The position numbers were made by a program, and so were the translations under genes. From an uncultured Bacilli bacterium (GTDB lineage: Bacteria; Bacillota_I; Bacilli_A; RF39; UBA660), in the NCBI GenBank assembly GCA_944329545.1, contig CALVIK010000045.1:1-11551 (forward strand): a stretch of DNA of 11,551 bases, written 5' to 3'. Position 1 is the stretch's first letter. Each line of letters begins with the position of its first letter. Positions 1-6,620 of this stretch are shown one piece after another. The notes beneath the pieces are model-generated. The model worked only from the letters and a program-made list of their open reading frames with translations. It did not search any database and was not told the DNA's origin.

Positions 1-13
1 CCCTTCTATATAT

Positions 14-19
14 ATTATA
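14..19 (-). promoter_or_regulatory. Possible -10 element for a gene beyond the left edge
   Basis: A perfect TATAAT is read on the minus strand just after the terminator, followed by AGAAGGG at the window edge (1-7), which could be a ribosome binding site. No good -35 is visible at the right distance, and the region is so AT-rich that a chance match is possible. Confidence 0.3.
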
Positions 20-51
20 AGAGATAAAATTTAAAATCCCTTTTTATTTTT

Positions 52-85
52 AAAAAAATTAAAAAAACAGCATTATCTGCTGTTT
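52..85 (-). terminator. Intrinsic terminator of the surface-protein gene
   Basis: An 8-bp perfect stem (65-72 with 78-85, AAACAGCA/TGCTGTTT on the plus strand) has a 5-nt loop (73-77) and is followed on the minus strand by a U-rich tract (67 down to 52). The TAA stop codon (73-75) lies in the loop. The plus-strand side also has a T run from about 90, so weak bidirectional activity is possible. Confidence 0.8.
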
Positions 86-1023
86 CCGGTTTTTTTATAA
101 CCTTGATTTATTAAATTACTATTACAATCATCCCATTTTTTTACTTTTTGATAATTAATTTGACGATCTTGATATCTATAATAAGTAACATTACTATAAA
201 TTGGCGTATCTTTATACACTTTCACTGTTTTGGTGCAAGCAACAGCTACCTGATACTTGCCAGGGTTATTATATTCATTTGAACATACATATACTATCTG
301 ACCATTTATCATTTGCCGGCTAGCTGAATATCTAGCTTCAGTTGTATAAGTTTTTCTATTAGTGCCAGTTTGCTCTTTAACAGTTTTAGTTTCCACTTTT
401 CTAGTATTGCTAGGACTAACCTTATTTTTAGTCCAAGCAGACCAAGAACCATAATTACCATAAGTCATAATAGTTTTGGTATATTCACATTTTTTATCTA
501 CATTAGTACTTACATCTTGAGTTGTTGTTTCTGAAGTATTTTCTAGTGTTTCTTCTACTAGTTTATTTTTTTTTTCGCATATGTCCCCTACACAATAAGT
601 ATAGCTTCCCATATGCGTATTTATATAATCTGTTTTATCTTTACAAGATAAGTTAATTTTCATCAAATATTCATTTTCTTCTTTAGTTACTTCAACATAT
701 GAAGTTTTATTATCACACATTTCGTTATTACTATCAACAAGTTCAGTGACTAAATGTTTATTAAGCATATCAGCCAAAGTCATTTTTTCTTTATCACCTA
801 CATTTTGTGGTAAACGCTCATCTGTATAATAACTAATAGCAGCTTCTTTCATTAAATTAATATTTTCACTAAAAACTTTAGTTACTGAAGTTTCTTCACC
901 ATTACTATTTAAATAACTTTTAGTTGGAAAAAGCCACATTAAAACAAAGAAAACTAAAACAATAATTAAAATTGCTAAAATAACTTTTTTCACGGAAAAA
1001 ATAGAATGCCTTTCTTTATACAT
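73..1023 (-). CDS. Membrane-anchored, cysteine-rich extracellular protein of unknown function
   Basis: I do not recognise a named family. The frame stays open to 1065, but an excellent Shine-Dalgarno (AAGGGGGGAG, 1030-1039) sits just before the ATG at 1021-1023, giving 316 aa. The promoter -10 at 1054-1059 lies inside the longer frame, which also argues against it. Residues 1-12 are basic (MYKERHSIFSVKK), followed by one hydrophobic helix at about 13-32, so a type II topology with the C-terminus outside is expected. After the helix come an amphipathic stretch and beta-rich sequence (about 55-135), loosely like the layout of a pilin-like protein. An acidic, Thr/Ser-rich linker (about 155-176) follows, then a GSWSAWT motif (about 192-198) recalling thrombospondin-type or adhesion modules, and a Tyr-rich C-terminal module. 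Eight cysteines (about 103, 127, 144, 149, 179, 247, 263, 300), all beyond the membrane segment, could form disulfides. A surface or adhesion role is inference. It is a single-gene unit with its own promoter and terminator. Confidence 0.72.
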   Translation of the reverse strand: MYKERHSIFSVKKVILAILIIVLVFFVLMWLFPTKSYLNSNGEETSVTKVFSENINLMKEAAISYYTDERLPQNVGDKEKMTLADMLNKHLVTELVDSNNEMCDNKTSYVEVTKEENEYLMKINLSCKDKTDYINTHMGSYTYCVGDICEKKNKLVEETLENTSETTTQDVSTNVDKKCEYTKTIMTYGNYGSWSAWTKNKVSPSNTRKVETKTVKEQTGTNRKTYTTEARYSASRQMINGQIVYVCSNEYNNPGKYQVAVACTKTVKVYKDTPIYSNVTYYRYQDRQINYQKVKKWDDCNSNLINQGYKKTGNSR

Positions 1024-1029
1024 ATAAAA

Positions 1030-1039
1030 CTCCCCCCTT
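1030..1039 (-). promoter_or_regulatory. Ribosome binding site that sets the start of the surface-protein gene
   Basis: The minus strand reads AAGGGGGGAG six bases before the ATG at 1021-1023. No comparable site precedes the possible upstream start at 1065, so this decides the start. Confidence 0.8.
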
Positions 1040-1053
1040 CTAAATACGCCGTT

Positions 1054-1082
1054 ATAATAGCACAATCTTTGATAAAAGTCAA
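1054..1082 (-). promoter_or_regulatory. Sigma-A-type promoter of the surface-protein gene
   Basis: On the minus strand, the -35 TTGACT (1077-1082) is followed by a 17-bp spacer and the -10 TATTAT (1054-1059), with a TG one base upstream (extended -10). The expected start of transcription is near 1047, giving a leader of about 24 nt. The promoter starts immediately after the U-tract of the Smr terminator, so this gene is probably expressed independently of the ppdK operon. Confidence 0.78.
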
Positions 1083-1087
1083 ATCAT

Positions 1088-1110
1088 AAAAAAAACCATT
1101 TTATGGTTTT
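1088..1110 (-). terminator. Terminator closing the ppdK-kinase-smr operon
   Basis: An 8-bp stem (1092-1099 with 1103-1110, AAAACCAT/ATGGTTTT on the plus strand) has a 3-nt loop and is followed on the minus strand by a run of eight U (1095-1088, the first overlapping the stem base). Only two pairs are G-C, so termination may be partial. The TAA stop of the Smr gene (1101-1103) lies in the loop and adjoining stem pair. Confidence 0.6.
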
Positions 1111-1367
1111 ATTTGAACTATTGTTGCCCCTCTATTATTGTAATCACTTTTATAATCAACTACATTTTTATTTTGTTTTAAAACTTCCCAAGTAACTTTT
1201 CTAATAATCCCTGAACCTAGGCCATGAACAATCACAATTATTTCATTTCCCATTTTTATATTATCATCAATAAAATCATTAATTAAAACTCGCGCACTTT
1301 CGCGATCATAACCATGTAAATCAAGATGGGGAAATCTATCTGTAAACATTAAATCAACAAACTTCAT
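1101..1367 (-). CDS. Stand-alone Smr-domain protein
   Basis: An 88-aa protein that is essentially one Smr domain, the module found at the C-terminus of MutS2. Both family signatures are present: LDLHGY near the N-terminus (about 15-20) and HGLGSGIIRK (canonical HGxGxG, about 47-56), followed by the usual beta-strand end (GATIVQIKP). Smr domains bind nucleic acid, and several act as nickases or RNA/ribosome-processing nucleases; which role applies here cannot be read from sequence. There is no MutS core, so this is not MutS2. The chosen ATG has AGAGAG 8 nt upstream; a GTG at 1374-1376 in the same frame would add three residues. The start lies inside the end of the kinase gene (14-nt overlap), indicating translational coupling. 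It is the last gene of the ppdK operon. Confidence 0.87.
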   Translation of the reverse strand: MKFVDLMFTDRFPHLDLHGYDRESARVLINDFIDDNIKMGNEIIVIVHGLGSGIIRKVTWEVLKQNKNVVDYKSDYNNRGATIVQIKP

Positions 1368-2253
1368 GATACACACTCTCTACTTCTTCTAAAGTGGGAA
1401 TAGATTTATAACCACCAACTTTAGTTACGGATAAAGCTGCTGCAATACTAGCTATTTTTAAAATTTTTTCTAAATCAAAACCTTGGGCAATTCCATAAGT
1501 AAAAGCTCCATGAAAAATATCTCCAGCTCCTGTAGAATCAATTGTTTTGACTTTTATCGTTGGCATTATTTTTATTTTCCCATCTATACTGTATAAACAG
1601 CCATTTTCTTCTAAAGTAATTATTAAATTACCTTGAAACTTTTCCTTTAAACTTTGATAAATATTAATTAAAGTACTATTATCTTGAAAATTAATTTTAT
1701 GACCACTTACTTCTTCTGCAAATTCTTTAGAGCAAACCACATAATTAACTCTTTTTGCTAAGTTTACAACTTCTTTTTTACTTCTACCCGCATCTAAAAT
1801 AGAAATGGCTTCAGGATATTCATCTAACAATTTCCTACTAGCGGCATATTCATGTCCATCCATTAAAATAATATCAGGTTTTTCTTTTAACACTAAAGGC
1901 ATTAAATGATTATTTTTAGGAACATAAGAATATATAGTACGCGAACCATTACTTCTATTGGCTAAAATAAAAGCGTGAGAAGTTTCGGCATTTTTATCCA
2001 AAGACAAATATTTAGTATTAACACCATTTAAAATAAATTCCTCTTTTATTTTTTCACCATAATTGTCGGTTCCCACCAAACCAACAATATATGGTTTTAG
2101 TTGCCATTTTCCAAGCAAAAAAGCCGCGATACTAGCTGGGCCTCCAGCACATTCTGTTTTTTCAAAATAACGGGTTTTTTTATTTTCTAAAGGGAAACTA
2201 TCCACAGGAAAAGTAATATCAAAAGTTATATGTCCAATGCAAAAAATTTTCAT
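1354..2253 (-). CDS. PfkB/ribokinase-family sugar (or nucleoside) kinase, substrate unresolved
   Basis: 299 aa, full length for the family. It phosphorylates a hydroxyl of a sugar or nucleoside with ATP in the cytoplasm. Seen in the sequence: an N-terminal substrate-binding region with the GGP glycine motif (37-39), a VGxxGTDNYGEKI segment (57-69) typical of family members, and PfkB signature 2 DSTGAGD (239-245) with the predicted catalytic base Asp245, followed by the expected helix and the KVGG segment (278-281). The motifs identify the fold but not the substrate; ribose, fructose phosphate, sulfofructose and nucleosides are all possible. The start is firm: ATG with GAGGTG five bases upstream, overlapping the ppdK stop as ATGA (4 nt). 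Its 3' end overlaps the Smr start by 14 nt. The tight coupling to ppdK suggests a role in carbon flux to glycolysis, which is inference. Confidence 0.88.
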   Translation of the reverse strand: MKIFCIGHITFDITFPVDSFPLENKKTRYFEKTECAGGPASIAAFLLGKWQLKPYIVGLVGTDNYGEKIKEEFILNGVNTKYLSLDKNAETSHAFILANRSNGSRTIYSYVPKNNHLMPLVLKEKPDIILMDGHEYAASRKLLDEYPEAISILDAGRSKKEVVNLAKRVNYVVCSKEFAEEVSGHKINFQDNSTLINIYQSLKEKFQGNLIITLEENGCLYSIDGKIKIMPTIKVKTIDSTGAGDIFHGAFTYGIAQGFDLEKILKIASIAAALSVTKVGGYKSIPTLEEVESVYHEVC

Positions 2254-4871
2254 TGTTCACCTCGAATAGCCGCTCTAGCAGCAGCTAAAATCGCCTCGGG
2301 AACCCGGTATGGCGAACAAGAAACATAATTAAGGCCTATTTTATGACAAAATTCTATACTTCTTTCATCGCCTCCATGTTCACCACATATTCCTAATTCA
2401 ATTTGAGGATTAGTTTTTTTAGCTAACTTTTTCGCTACTATCATTAATTTACCAACGCCATTTTGATCAATTGTTTTGAAGGGGTCAAAATTAAATATTT
2501 TTTTATCATAATAATCATTTAAGAAAGATGCCGCATCATCTCTTGAAAGACCATAAGTAAATTGGGTTAAATCATTTGTTCCAAAACTGAAGAACTCAGC
2601 TTCCTGCGCGATTAAATCAGCTTGAATTACACTACGAGGCACTTCTATCATGGTGCCAATTTTATAATTAATATTTACCTTGTTTTGCTTCATGATTTTT
2701 TTAGCAGTATTATTGACAACATCTTTTAAATATTTAAATTCATTAATATCACTGACAAGAGGAATAATAATTTCCGGACAAACTTCAATGCCTTTAGCCT
2801 TGACACTTATAGCCGCTTCAATAATTGCTTTTGTTTGCATCATAGCTATTTCTGGATAAGTAATAGCAAGTCGGCATCCACGATGTCCCATCATCGGATT
2901 TGTTTCTTTTAAATTGTCAATAATTTTCATAATTTCTTCTTTACTCTTTTTAAAATAATTAGCTAATTTAGTAATTTCTTTAGCTTCTTTTGGTAAAAAT
3001 TCATGTAAAGGTGGATCTAAATACCTAATAATAATTGTTTTTCCTTTCATAACAGTAAATAAACCTTCAAAATCTTTTCTTTGCATAACTAAAAGTTCAT
3101 CTAAAGCGTTTAATCTTTCTTCTTGATTTTGTGCTAGAATCATCTTCCGCATAGCAAATATTTTGTCTTCTTCAAAGAACATATGCTCAGTTCGACAAAG
3201 ACCAAGACCTTCAGCACCTAACAAAATTGCTTTTTCCGCATCTTTTGGCGTATCGGCATTAGCTCTGATACCAAGCGTTTTTATTTCTTTAGCCCAAGAC
3301 AAAAATTCTGAAAAATTATCAGTTAAACTGTTTTCTTTAGTTGCAATTACACCTTCATAAACATTACCAGTTAAACCATCTAAAGAAATTTCAGTCCCCT
3401 CTTTATAAACTTTACCATTGATAATCATTTCTTTTTTTTCTTCATTAACAATAATTTCATGGCAACCACTAATACATACTCGGCCAAGACCTCTAGCTAC
3501 TACCGCAGCATGAGAAGTCATCCCACCACTAACTGTTAAAATTCCTGCAGCCACATTCATGCCTTCAATGTCTTCTGGCGATGTTTCACTTCTAACTAAA
3601 ATTGCAGAAATATTGTTTTTGCTAGCTAAAACTATGCTTTTAACATCAAAATAAATTTTCCCACTTACTGCTCCTGGCGAAGCTGGTAAACCTGAGGTTA
3701 TTAATTTTGCTTCTTTTAAACTATTTTCCTCAAATGATGGATGTATTAAATCGTTTAATTTGTTCGGACTTATTCTCATTAAGGCTTCTTTTTTAGTAAT
3801 TAAATTTTCTTTTACCATATCAGTAGCAACATTTAAAGCCGCTAAAGTTGTTCTTTTAGCATTTCGCGTTTGTAAAATATATAATTTTCCATCTTCTACT
3901 GTAAATTCCATGTCTTGCATATCTTGATAATGGTGTTCTAAAAGTTTAGCAATATCCTTTAATTCTTTATAAATATTTGGATAATCTCTTTCCATCGCTT
4001 CAATAGATTTAGGTGTTCGCACCCCAGAGACAATATCTTCTCCTTGCGCTTTTTCTAAAAATTCCCCATACAGTTTATTTTCACCATTAGCCGGATTTCT
4101 TGAAAAAGCGACACCAGTTAAAGATTTATCTGTTAAATTACCATAAACCATCATTTGGACATTAACGGCCGTTCCTAAACTATCACTAATATTGTTTAAC
4201 CGGCGATATATATTGGCTCTTTCGTTGTGCCAAGAACGAAAAACAGCTGCCACCGCTTCTAATAATTGGGTTTTGATATCTTGCGGAAAAGATTCGTTTA
4301 AAAGTTTTTGATATAAATCTTTATAATCCATAGCAATATCGTACATATCTTCAGCAGTTAAATCTAAATCATTACTAACACCTTTTTGTTTTCTTTTATT
4401 TATTAGGATTTTTTCAAACTCATCTTTATCAGCTCCTTTAACGACATTAGCAAACATCATAATAAGCCGGCGATAAGAATCATATATAAAGCGTTTATTA
4501 GCTTCAGTTGTCGCTAAAGATTTAGCAAGTTCATCGTTTAAACCTAAGTTTAAAATCGTATCCATCATTCCTGGCATACTAACCGGTGACCCGCTACGAA
4601 CTGAAAGCAATAATGGATTTTTACTATCATTTATTTTTTTTTGCGTTATTTTTTCTAATTTGTGCAGATTATCTAATATTTCGGTTTGTAACTCCCCGCT
4701 TATTTTTTCATTATTGGCATAATATTGGTTACAAGATTTTGTCGTTATTGTAAAACCATTAGGAACTGGAAGGCCCATATTTATCATTTCTGCTAAATTA
4801 GCGCCTTTACCGCCTAATAATTCACGCATATCTTTATTACCTTCATTAAATAAATAAACATACTTTTCCAT
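2250..4871 (-). CDS. ppdK: Pyruvate, phosphate dikinase
   Basis: PPDK interconverts ATP + phosphate + pyruvate with AMP + PPi + phosphoenolpyruvate in the cytosol. The 873-aa length matches bacterial PPDKs. Domain order is typical: an N-terminal ATP-grasp domain with GGKGANLAEM (20-29) and VRSGSPVSMPGMMDT (91-105); a central phospho-histidine domain with GGMTSHAAVVARG containing the swivelling catalytic His454 (His455 in the well-studied Clostridium symbiosum enzyme); and a C-terminal PEP/pyruvate TIM barrel with RTEHMF, GHRGCRL and the CGEHGGD motif carrying the catalytic Cys at about 829. All key residues are intact and no frameshift is seen. The start has AAGGAGG (4878-4884) at ideal spacing. 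It heads an operon with the PfkB kinase and Smr genes. In low-G+C anaerobes PPDK often works in the glycolytic direction, recycling PPi; whether it replaces pyruvate kinase here cannot be judged from this window. Confidence 0.97.
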   Translation of the reverse strand: MEKYVYLFNEGNKDMRELLGGKGANLAEMINMGLPVPNGFTITTKSCNQYYANNEKISGELQTEILDNLHKLEKITQKKINDSKNPLLLSVRSGSPVSMPGMMDTILNLGLNDELAKSLATTEANKRFIYDSYRRLIMMFANVVKGADKDEFEKILINKRKQKGVSNDLDLTAEDMYDIAMDYKDLYQKLLNESFPQDIKTQLLEAVAAVFRSWHNERANIYRRLNNISDSLGTAVNVQMMVYGNLTDKSLTGVAFSRNPANGENKLYGEFLEKAQGEDIVSGVRTPKSIEAMERDYPNIYKELKDIAKLLEHHYQDMQDMEFTVEDGKLYILQTRNAKRTTLAALNVATDMVKENLITKKEALMRISPNKLNDLIHPSFEENSLKEAKLITSGLPASPGAVSGKIYFDVKSIVLASKNNISAILVRSETSPEDIEGMNVAAGILTVSGGMTSHAAVVARGLGRVCISGCHEIIVNEEKKEMIINGKVYKEGTEISLDGLTGNVYEGVIATKENSLTDNFSEFLSWAKEIKTLGIRANADTPKDAEKAILLGAEGLGLCRTEHMFFEEDKIFAMRKMILAQNQEERLNALDELLVMQRKDFEGLFTVMKGKTIIIRYLDPPLHEFLPKEAKEITKLANYFKKSKEEIMKIIDNLKETNPMMGHRGCRLAITYPEIAMMQTKAIIEAAISVKAKGIEVCPEIIIPLVSDINEFKYLKDVVNNTAKKIMKQNKVNINYKIGTMIEVPRSVIQADLIAQEAEFFSFGTNDLTQFTYGLSRDDAASFLNDYYDKKIFNFDPFKTIDQNGVGKLMIVAKKLAKKTNPQIELGICGEHGGDERSIEFCHKIGLNYVSCSPYRVPEAILAAARAAIRGEQ

Positions 4872-4877
4872 AATAAG

Positions 4878-4905
4878 CCTCCTTTTATTCTTTATAATTA
4901 TAGCA
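4878..4905 (-). promoter_or_regulatory. Extended -10 promoter and ribosome binding site of the ppdK operon
   Basis: The minus strand reads TGCTATAAT (4897-4905), a perfect extended -10 element (TGnTATAAT). The -35 region (TAGGAA at 4920-4925, 17-bp spacing) is poor, as is common with extended -10 promoters. The -35 position coincides with the xerC stop codon. No hairpin separates xerC from this promoter, so readthrough from xerC is also likely. A strong ribosome binding site AAGGAGG lies at 4878-4884. Confidence 0.68.
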
Positions 4906-4922
4906 GATTTTACTATTTTTTC

Positions 4923-5780
4923 CTAGTTCTTTTTAGCTCTCGGATGTGTACTTAAGTAAACTTGTCTTAATCTTTCATTAGAAACATGAGTATATATACC
5001 TGTTGTCGATAAACTTTCATGGCCTAATAAATCACCAACGCTTTTTAAATCAGCTCCGCCGTTTAATAAATGCGTAGCATAAGTATGTCTTAAAGTATGC
5101 GGTGTTACTTTAACATTTATATGAGCTTTTAAAGCTGTATCGCTAACAATTTGTCTAACTGTTCTTTCGTTTAACCTATTTCCTTTAGTATTTGTAAATA
5201 AATAATTTTCATGCTGTTTTTGTAAATATTTTTCCAACAAATCAGCACAATTAGAACCATAAAAAACAATGCGCTCTTTTCGACCTTTACCAAAAACCAA
5301 AATCTTTCTAGCATTAAAATCAATATCTTTTATTTTAATGTTAACAAGTTCACTAACGCGAATACCGGTAGAATAAAGCATTTCTAATATTAAAGCGTCT
5401 CTAAGCCCCCATTTGTTATTAATATCTGGGGTATTTAACAACTTTTCTAAATCTTCATAATTCAAATAATTTGGTAATTTTTTATCCTTTTTCGGATTAC
5501 TAACTAAAACCATTGGATTAAAAGAAATTATATTTTCGCTTTCTAAATACTTATAAAAACTTTTTAAAGTACTGATATGTCTAGCGATAGTTGCTACTTT
5601 ATATTTTCTATCATACAAGCTTCTTATATAAAAGCGAATATCTCCTACTGTAATATCTTTAAGCTTTTTATTATTAAAATAAGCTATAAAATCTTTTAAA
5701 TCTTTTTCATAGCTGTTATATGTATGTAAAGAAAAGCCTCGATTTTGAATATAAATTAAAAATTTTTCGACTTCTTTCAT
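4923..5780 (-). CDS. xerC: Tyrosine recombinase XerC (site-specific recombinase for chromosome dimer resolution)
   Basis: 285 aa, a normal length for chromosomal Xer proteins. The N-terminal SAM-like core-binding domain (about 1-85) is followed by the catalytic domain (about 100-280) with a complete active site: Arg141 (STGIRVSEL), Lys165 (FGKGRKER), His228 and Arg231 (HTLRHTYATH), His254 (LLGHESL) and nucleophile Tyr263 (LSTTGIYTHVS). The tail VYLSTHPRAKK matches the XerC style of Firmicutes better than XerD; I compare with the remembered S. aureus XerC C-terminus, so the C versus D call is probable, not certain. Known role: with FtsK and a partner recombinase it resolves chromosome dimers at dif. 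The start codon overlaps the stop of the upstream gene by one base (TAATG) and has no clear Shine-Dalgarno of its own, so translation is probably coupled. No attachment site or phage gene is nearby, arguing for a housekeeping Xer rather than an integrase. Confidence 0.9.
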   Translation of the reverse strand: MKEVEKFLIYIQNRGFSLHTYNSYEKDLKDFIAYFNNKKLKDITVGDIRFYIRSLYDRKYKVATIARHISTLKSFYKYLESENIISFNPMVLVSNPKKDKKLPNYLNYEDLEKLLNTPDINNKWGLRDALILEMLYSTGIRVSELVNIKIKDIDFNARKILVFGKGRKERIVFYGSNCADLLEKYLQKQHENYLFTNTKGNRLNERTVRQIVSDTALKAHINVKVTPHTLRHTYATHLLNGGADLKSVGDLLGHESLSTTGIYTHVSNERLRQVYLSTHPRAKKN

Positions 5781-6556
5781 TAAAACATCATCTTCGTTTG
5801 TCCAGACACTTGATTTTTATCTTCTTTAATATCTAAAGATTTTAGTAATTCATCTCTCCTGTCATAAAGTTCTTCAAGTTTTAAAGCCCCCGCTTTAGAT
5901 AAAACTTTATCATCAGTTTTTTTTGTTTGCTGCTCTTTTATTGCCCTTTCCGTTATTTCTAAAAGCCTAACATCACTTTTAATAATGTTAGCATCAGCTA
6001 GAGAAACAACTTTTGGAAAAACATTAGTTACTTGCCCTTTTTTTATTTGCTTTTTTAAAATAATTGTTTGTCTTAATTTACGGTATTCACATAATCGACA
6101 AATTAACGCAGTAAGATCATTATTGCGCAAACTTTCACGAACAAGAAAATCTCCATATTTATCAAAACCAGTTTTCATATCAGGATTAGTTTGATATTCT
6201 GTTAAAAGTTTGAGAGAAAACGCATGAATTGCTGCTACTTTAGCGGGGTCATTAGTGTCAATCGCACTACTTTTACCAAAGTATTTTCTTAAATGCCAAA
6301 GCTCTTCATCATCAGCAAAAACTGGCTCAAGCATTTTGGTTTGTCCTTGTTTTTGATAAATTATTTTGGCATCCAATATTGGTACTTGTAGTTCCCAGCT
6401 TCTTCCTTCAATTAATAACTCTTTACTAGCAAACTCCATAGTATAAGCATCAATAACCGCTAAAGCATGGCGATAATCATCACCTATTTTTAATTGATAA
6501 TAATTATTATCATTACTTTTTAAAAGTAACGAATATATTTTTCGACCTTCTTTCAA
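5780..6556 (-). CDS. Protein of unknown function, translationally coupled to xerC
   Basis: I do not recognise this 258-aa protein. The best start is the TTG at 6554-6556 (MKEGRKIYSLL), preceded by GAGGTG (6563-6568) at 6-nt spacing. The frame is open further to a TTG at 6604, but that stretch contains the -10 element and lies over the preceding gene's terminator, so it cannot be translated from this promoter. No signal peptide or membrane segment is visible, so the protein is probably cytoplasmic. The first 75 or so residues look mixed alpha/beta. The middle (about 80-170) is helical, with DDEELWHLRKYFG and a CRLCEYRKLR segment holding its only two cysteines. The C-terminal third is highly charged and likely helical or coiled coil (SDVRLLEITERAIKEQQ through KLEELYDRRDELL). 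Neighbour context (TAATG coupling with XerC) suggests co-regulation with recombination; a functional link is only inferred. Confidence 0.7.
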   Translation of the reverse strand: MKEGRKIYSLLLKSNDNNYYQLKIGDDYRHALAVIDAYTMEFASKELLIEGRSWELQVPILDAKIIYQKQGQTKMLEPVFADDEELWHLRKYFGKSSAIDTNDPAKVAAIHAFSLKLLTEYQTNPDMKTGFDKYGDFLVRESLRNNDLTALICRLCEYRKLRQTIILKKQIKKGQVTNVFPKVVSLADANIIKSDVRLLEITERAIKEQQTKKTDDKVLSKAGALKLEELYDRRDELLKSLDIKEDKNQVSGQTKMMF

Positions 6557-6562
6557 TTTTAA

Positions 6563-6568
6563 CACCTC
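6563..6568 (-). promoter_or_regulatory. Ribosome binding site that sets a TTG start
   Basis: The minus strand reads GAGGTG six bases before the TTG at 6554-6556. There is no ATG near the N-terminus in this frame, so TTG is the supported start. Confidence 0.72.
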
Positions 6569-6574
6569 ATAATA

Positions 6575-6604
6575 ATTATACCTTATTTTAAAAGAAAAAA
6601 GCAA
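6575..6604 (-). promoter_or_regulatory. Promoter of the 258-aa gene / xerC unit, overlapping a terminator
   Basis: On the minus strand, the -10 TATAAT (6575-6580) lies 18 bp downstream of TTGCTT (6599-6604), which matches the first three bases of the -35 consensus. The -35 falls inside the descending arm of the previous gene's terminator hairpin. Transcription would start near 6568, at the edge of the ribosome binding site, so the leader would be very short (about 12 nt). Confidence 0.6.
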
Positions 6605-6620
6605 ATAAATTCTTGCTTTT
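6590..6620 (-). terminator. Intrinsic terminator after the SxxK hydrolase gene
   Basis: An 8-bp stem (6597-6604 with 6613-6620, AAAAGCAA/TTGCTTTT on the plus strand) has an 8-nt loop and is followed on the minus strand by a U-rich tract (TTTTTTCTTTT). The first stem base is the last base of the TAA stop (6620-6622). Confidence 0.7.

Noticed and set aside
1024..1065. N-terminal extension of the surface protein to 1065
   Set aside because: It would contain the promoter -10 and the Shine-Dalgarno, and would put a hydrophilic segment before the anchor with no start signal of its own.
2250..2253. Use of TGA as a tryptophan codon (Mollicutes code)
   Set aside because: ppdK and the PfkB kinase both end properly at TGA with the next gene starting there, and Trp residues in conserved sites use TGG.
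3163..3360. Open frame on the plus strand inside ppdK
   Set aside because: It is antisense to a highly conserved part of PPDK, has no ribosome binding site and gives a protein of no recognisable type.
4923..5780. Tyrosine recombinase as the integrase of a mobile element
   Set aside because: The HPRAKK tail, the length and the housekeeping neighbours fit chromosomal XerC. No phage or conjugation genes, tRNA, or flanking direct repeats are seen.
5985..6194. Open frame on the plus strand opposite the 258-aa gene
   Set aside because: Short, composition-driven and without a promoter or ribosome binding site; the minus-strand gene has both.
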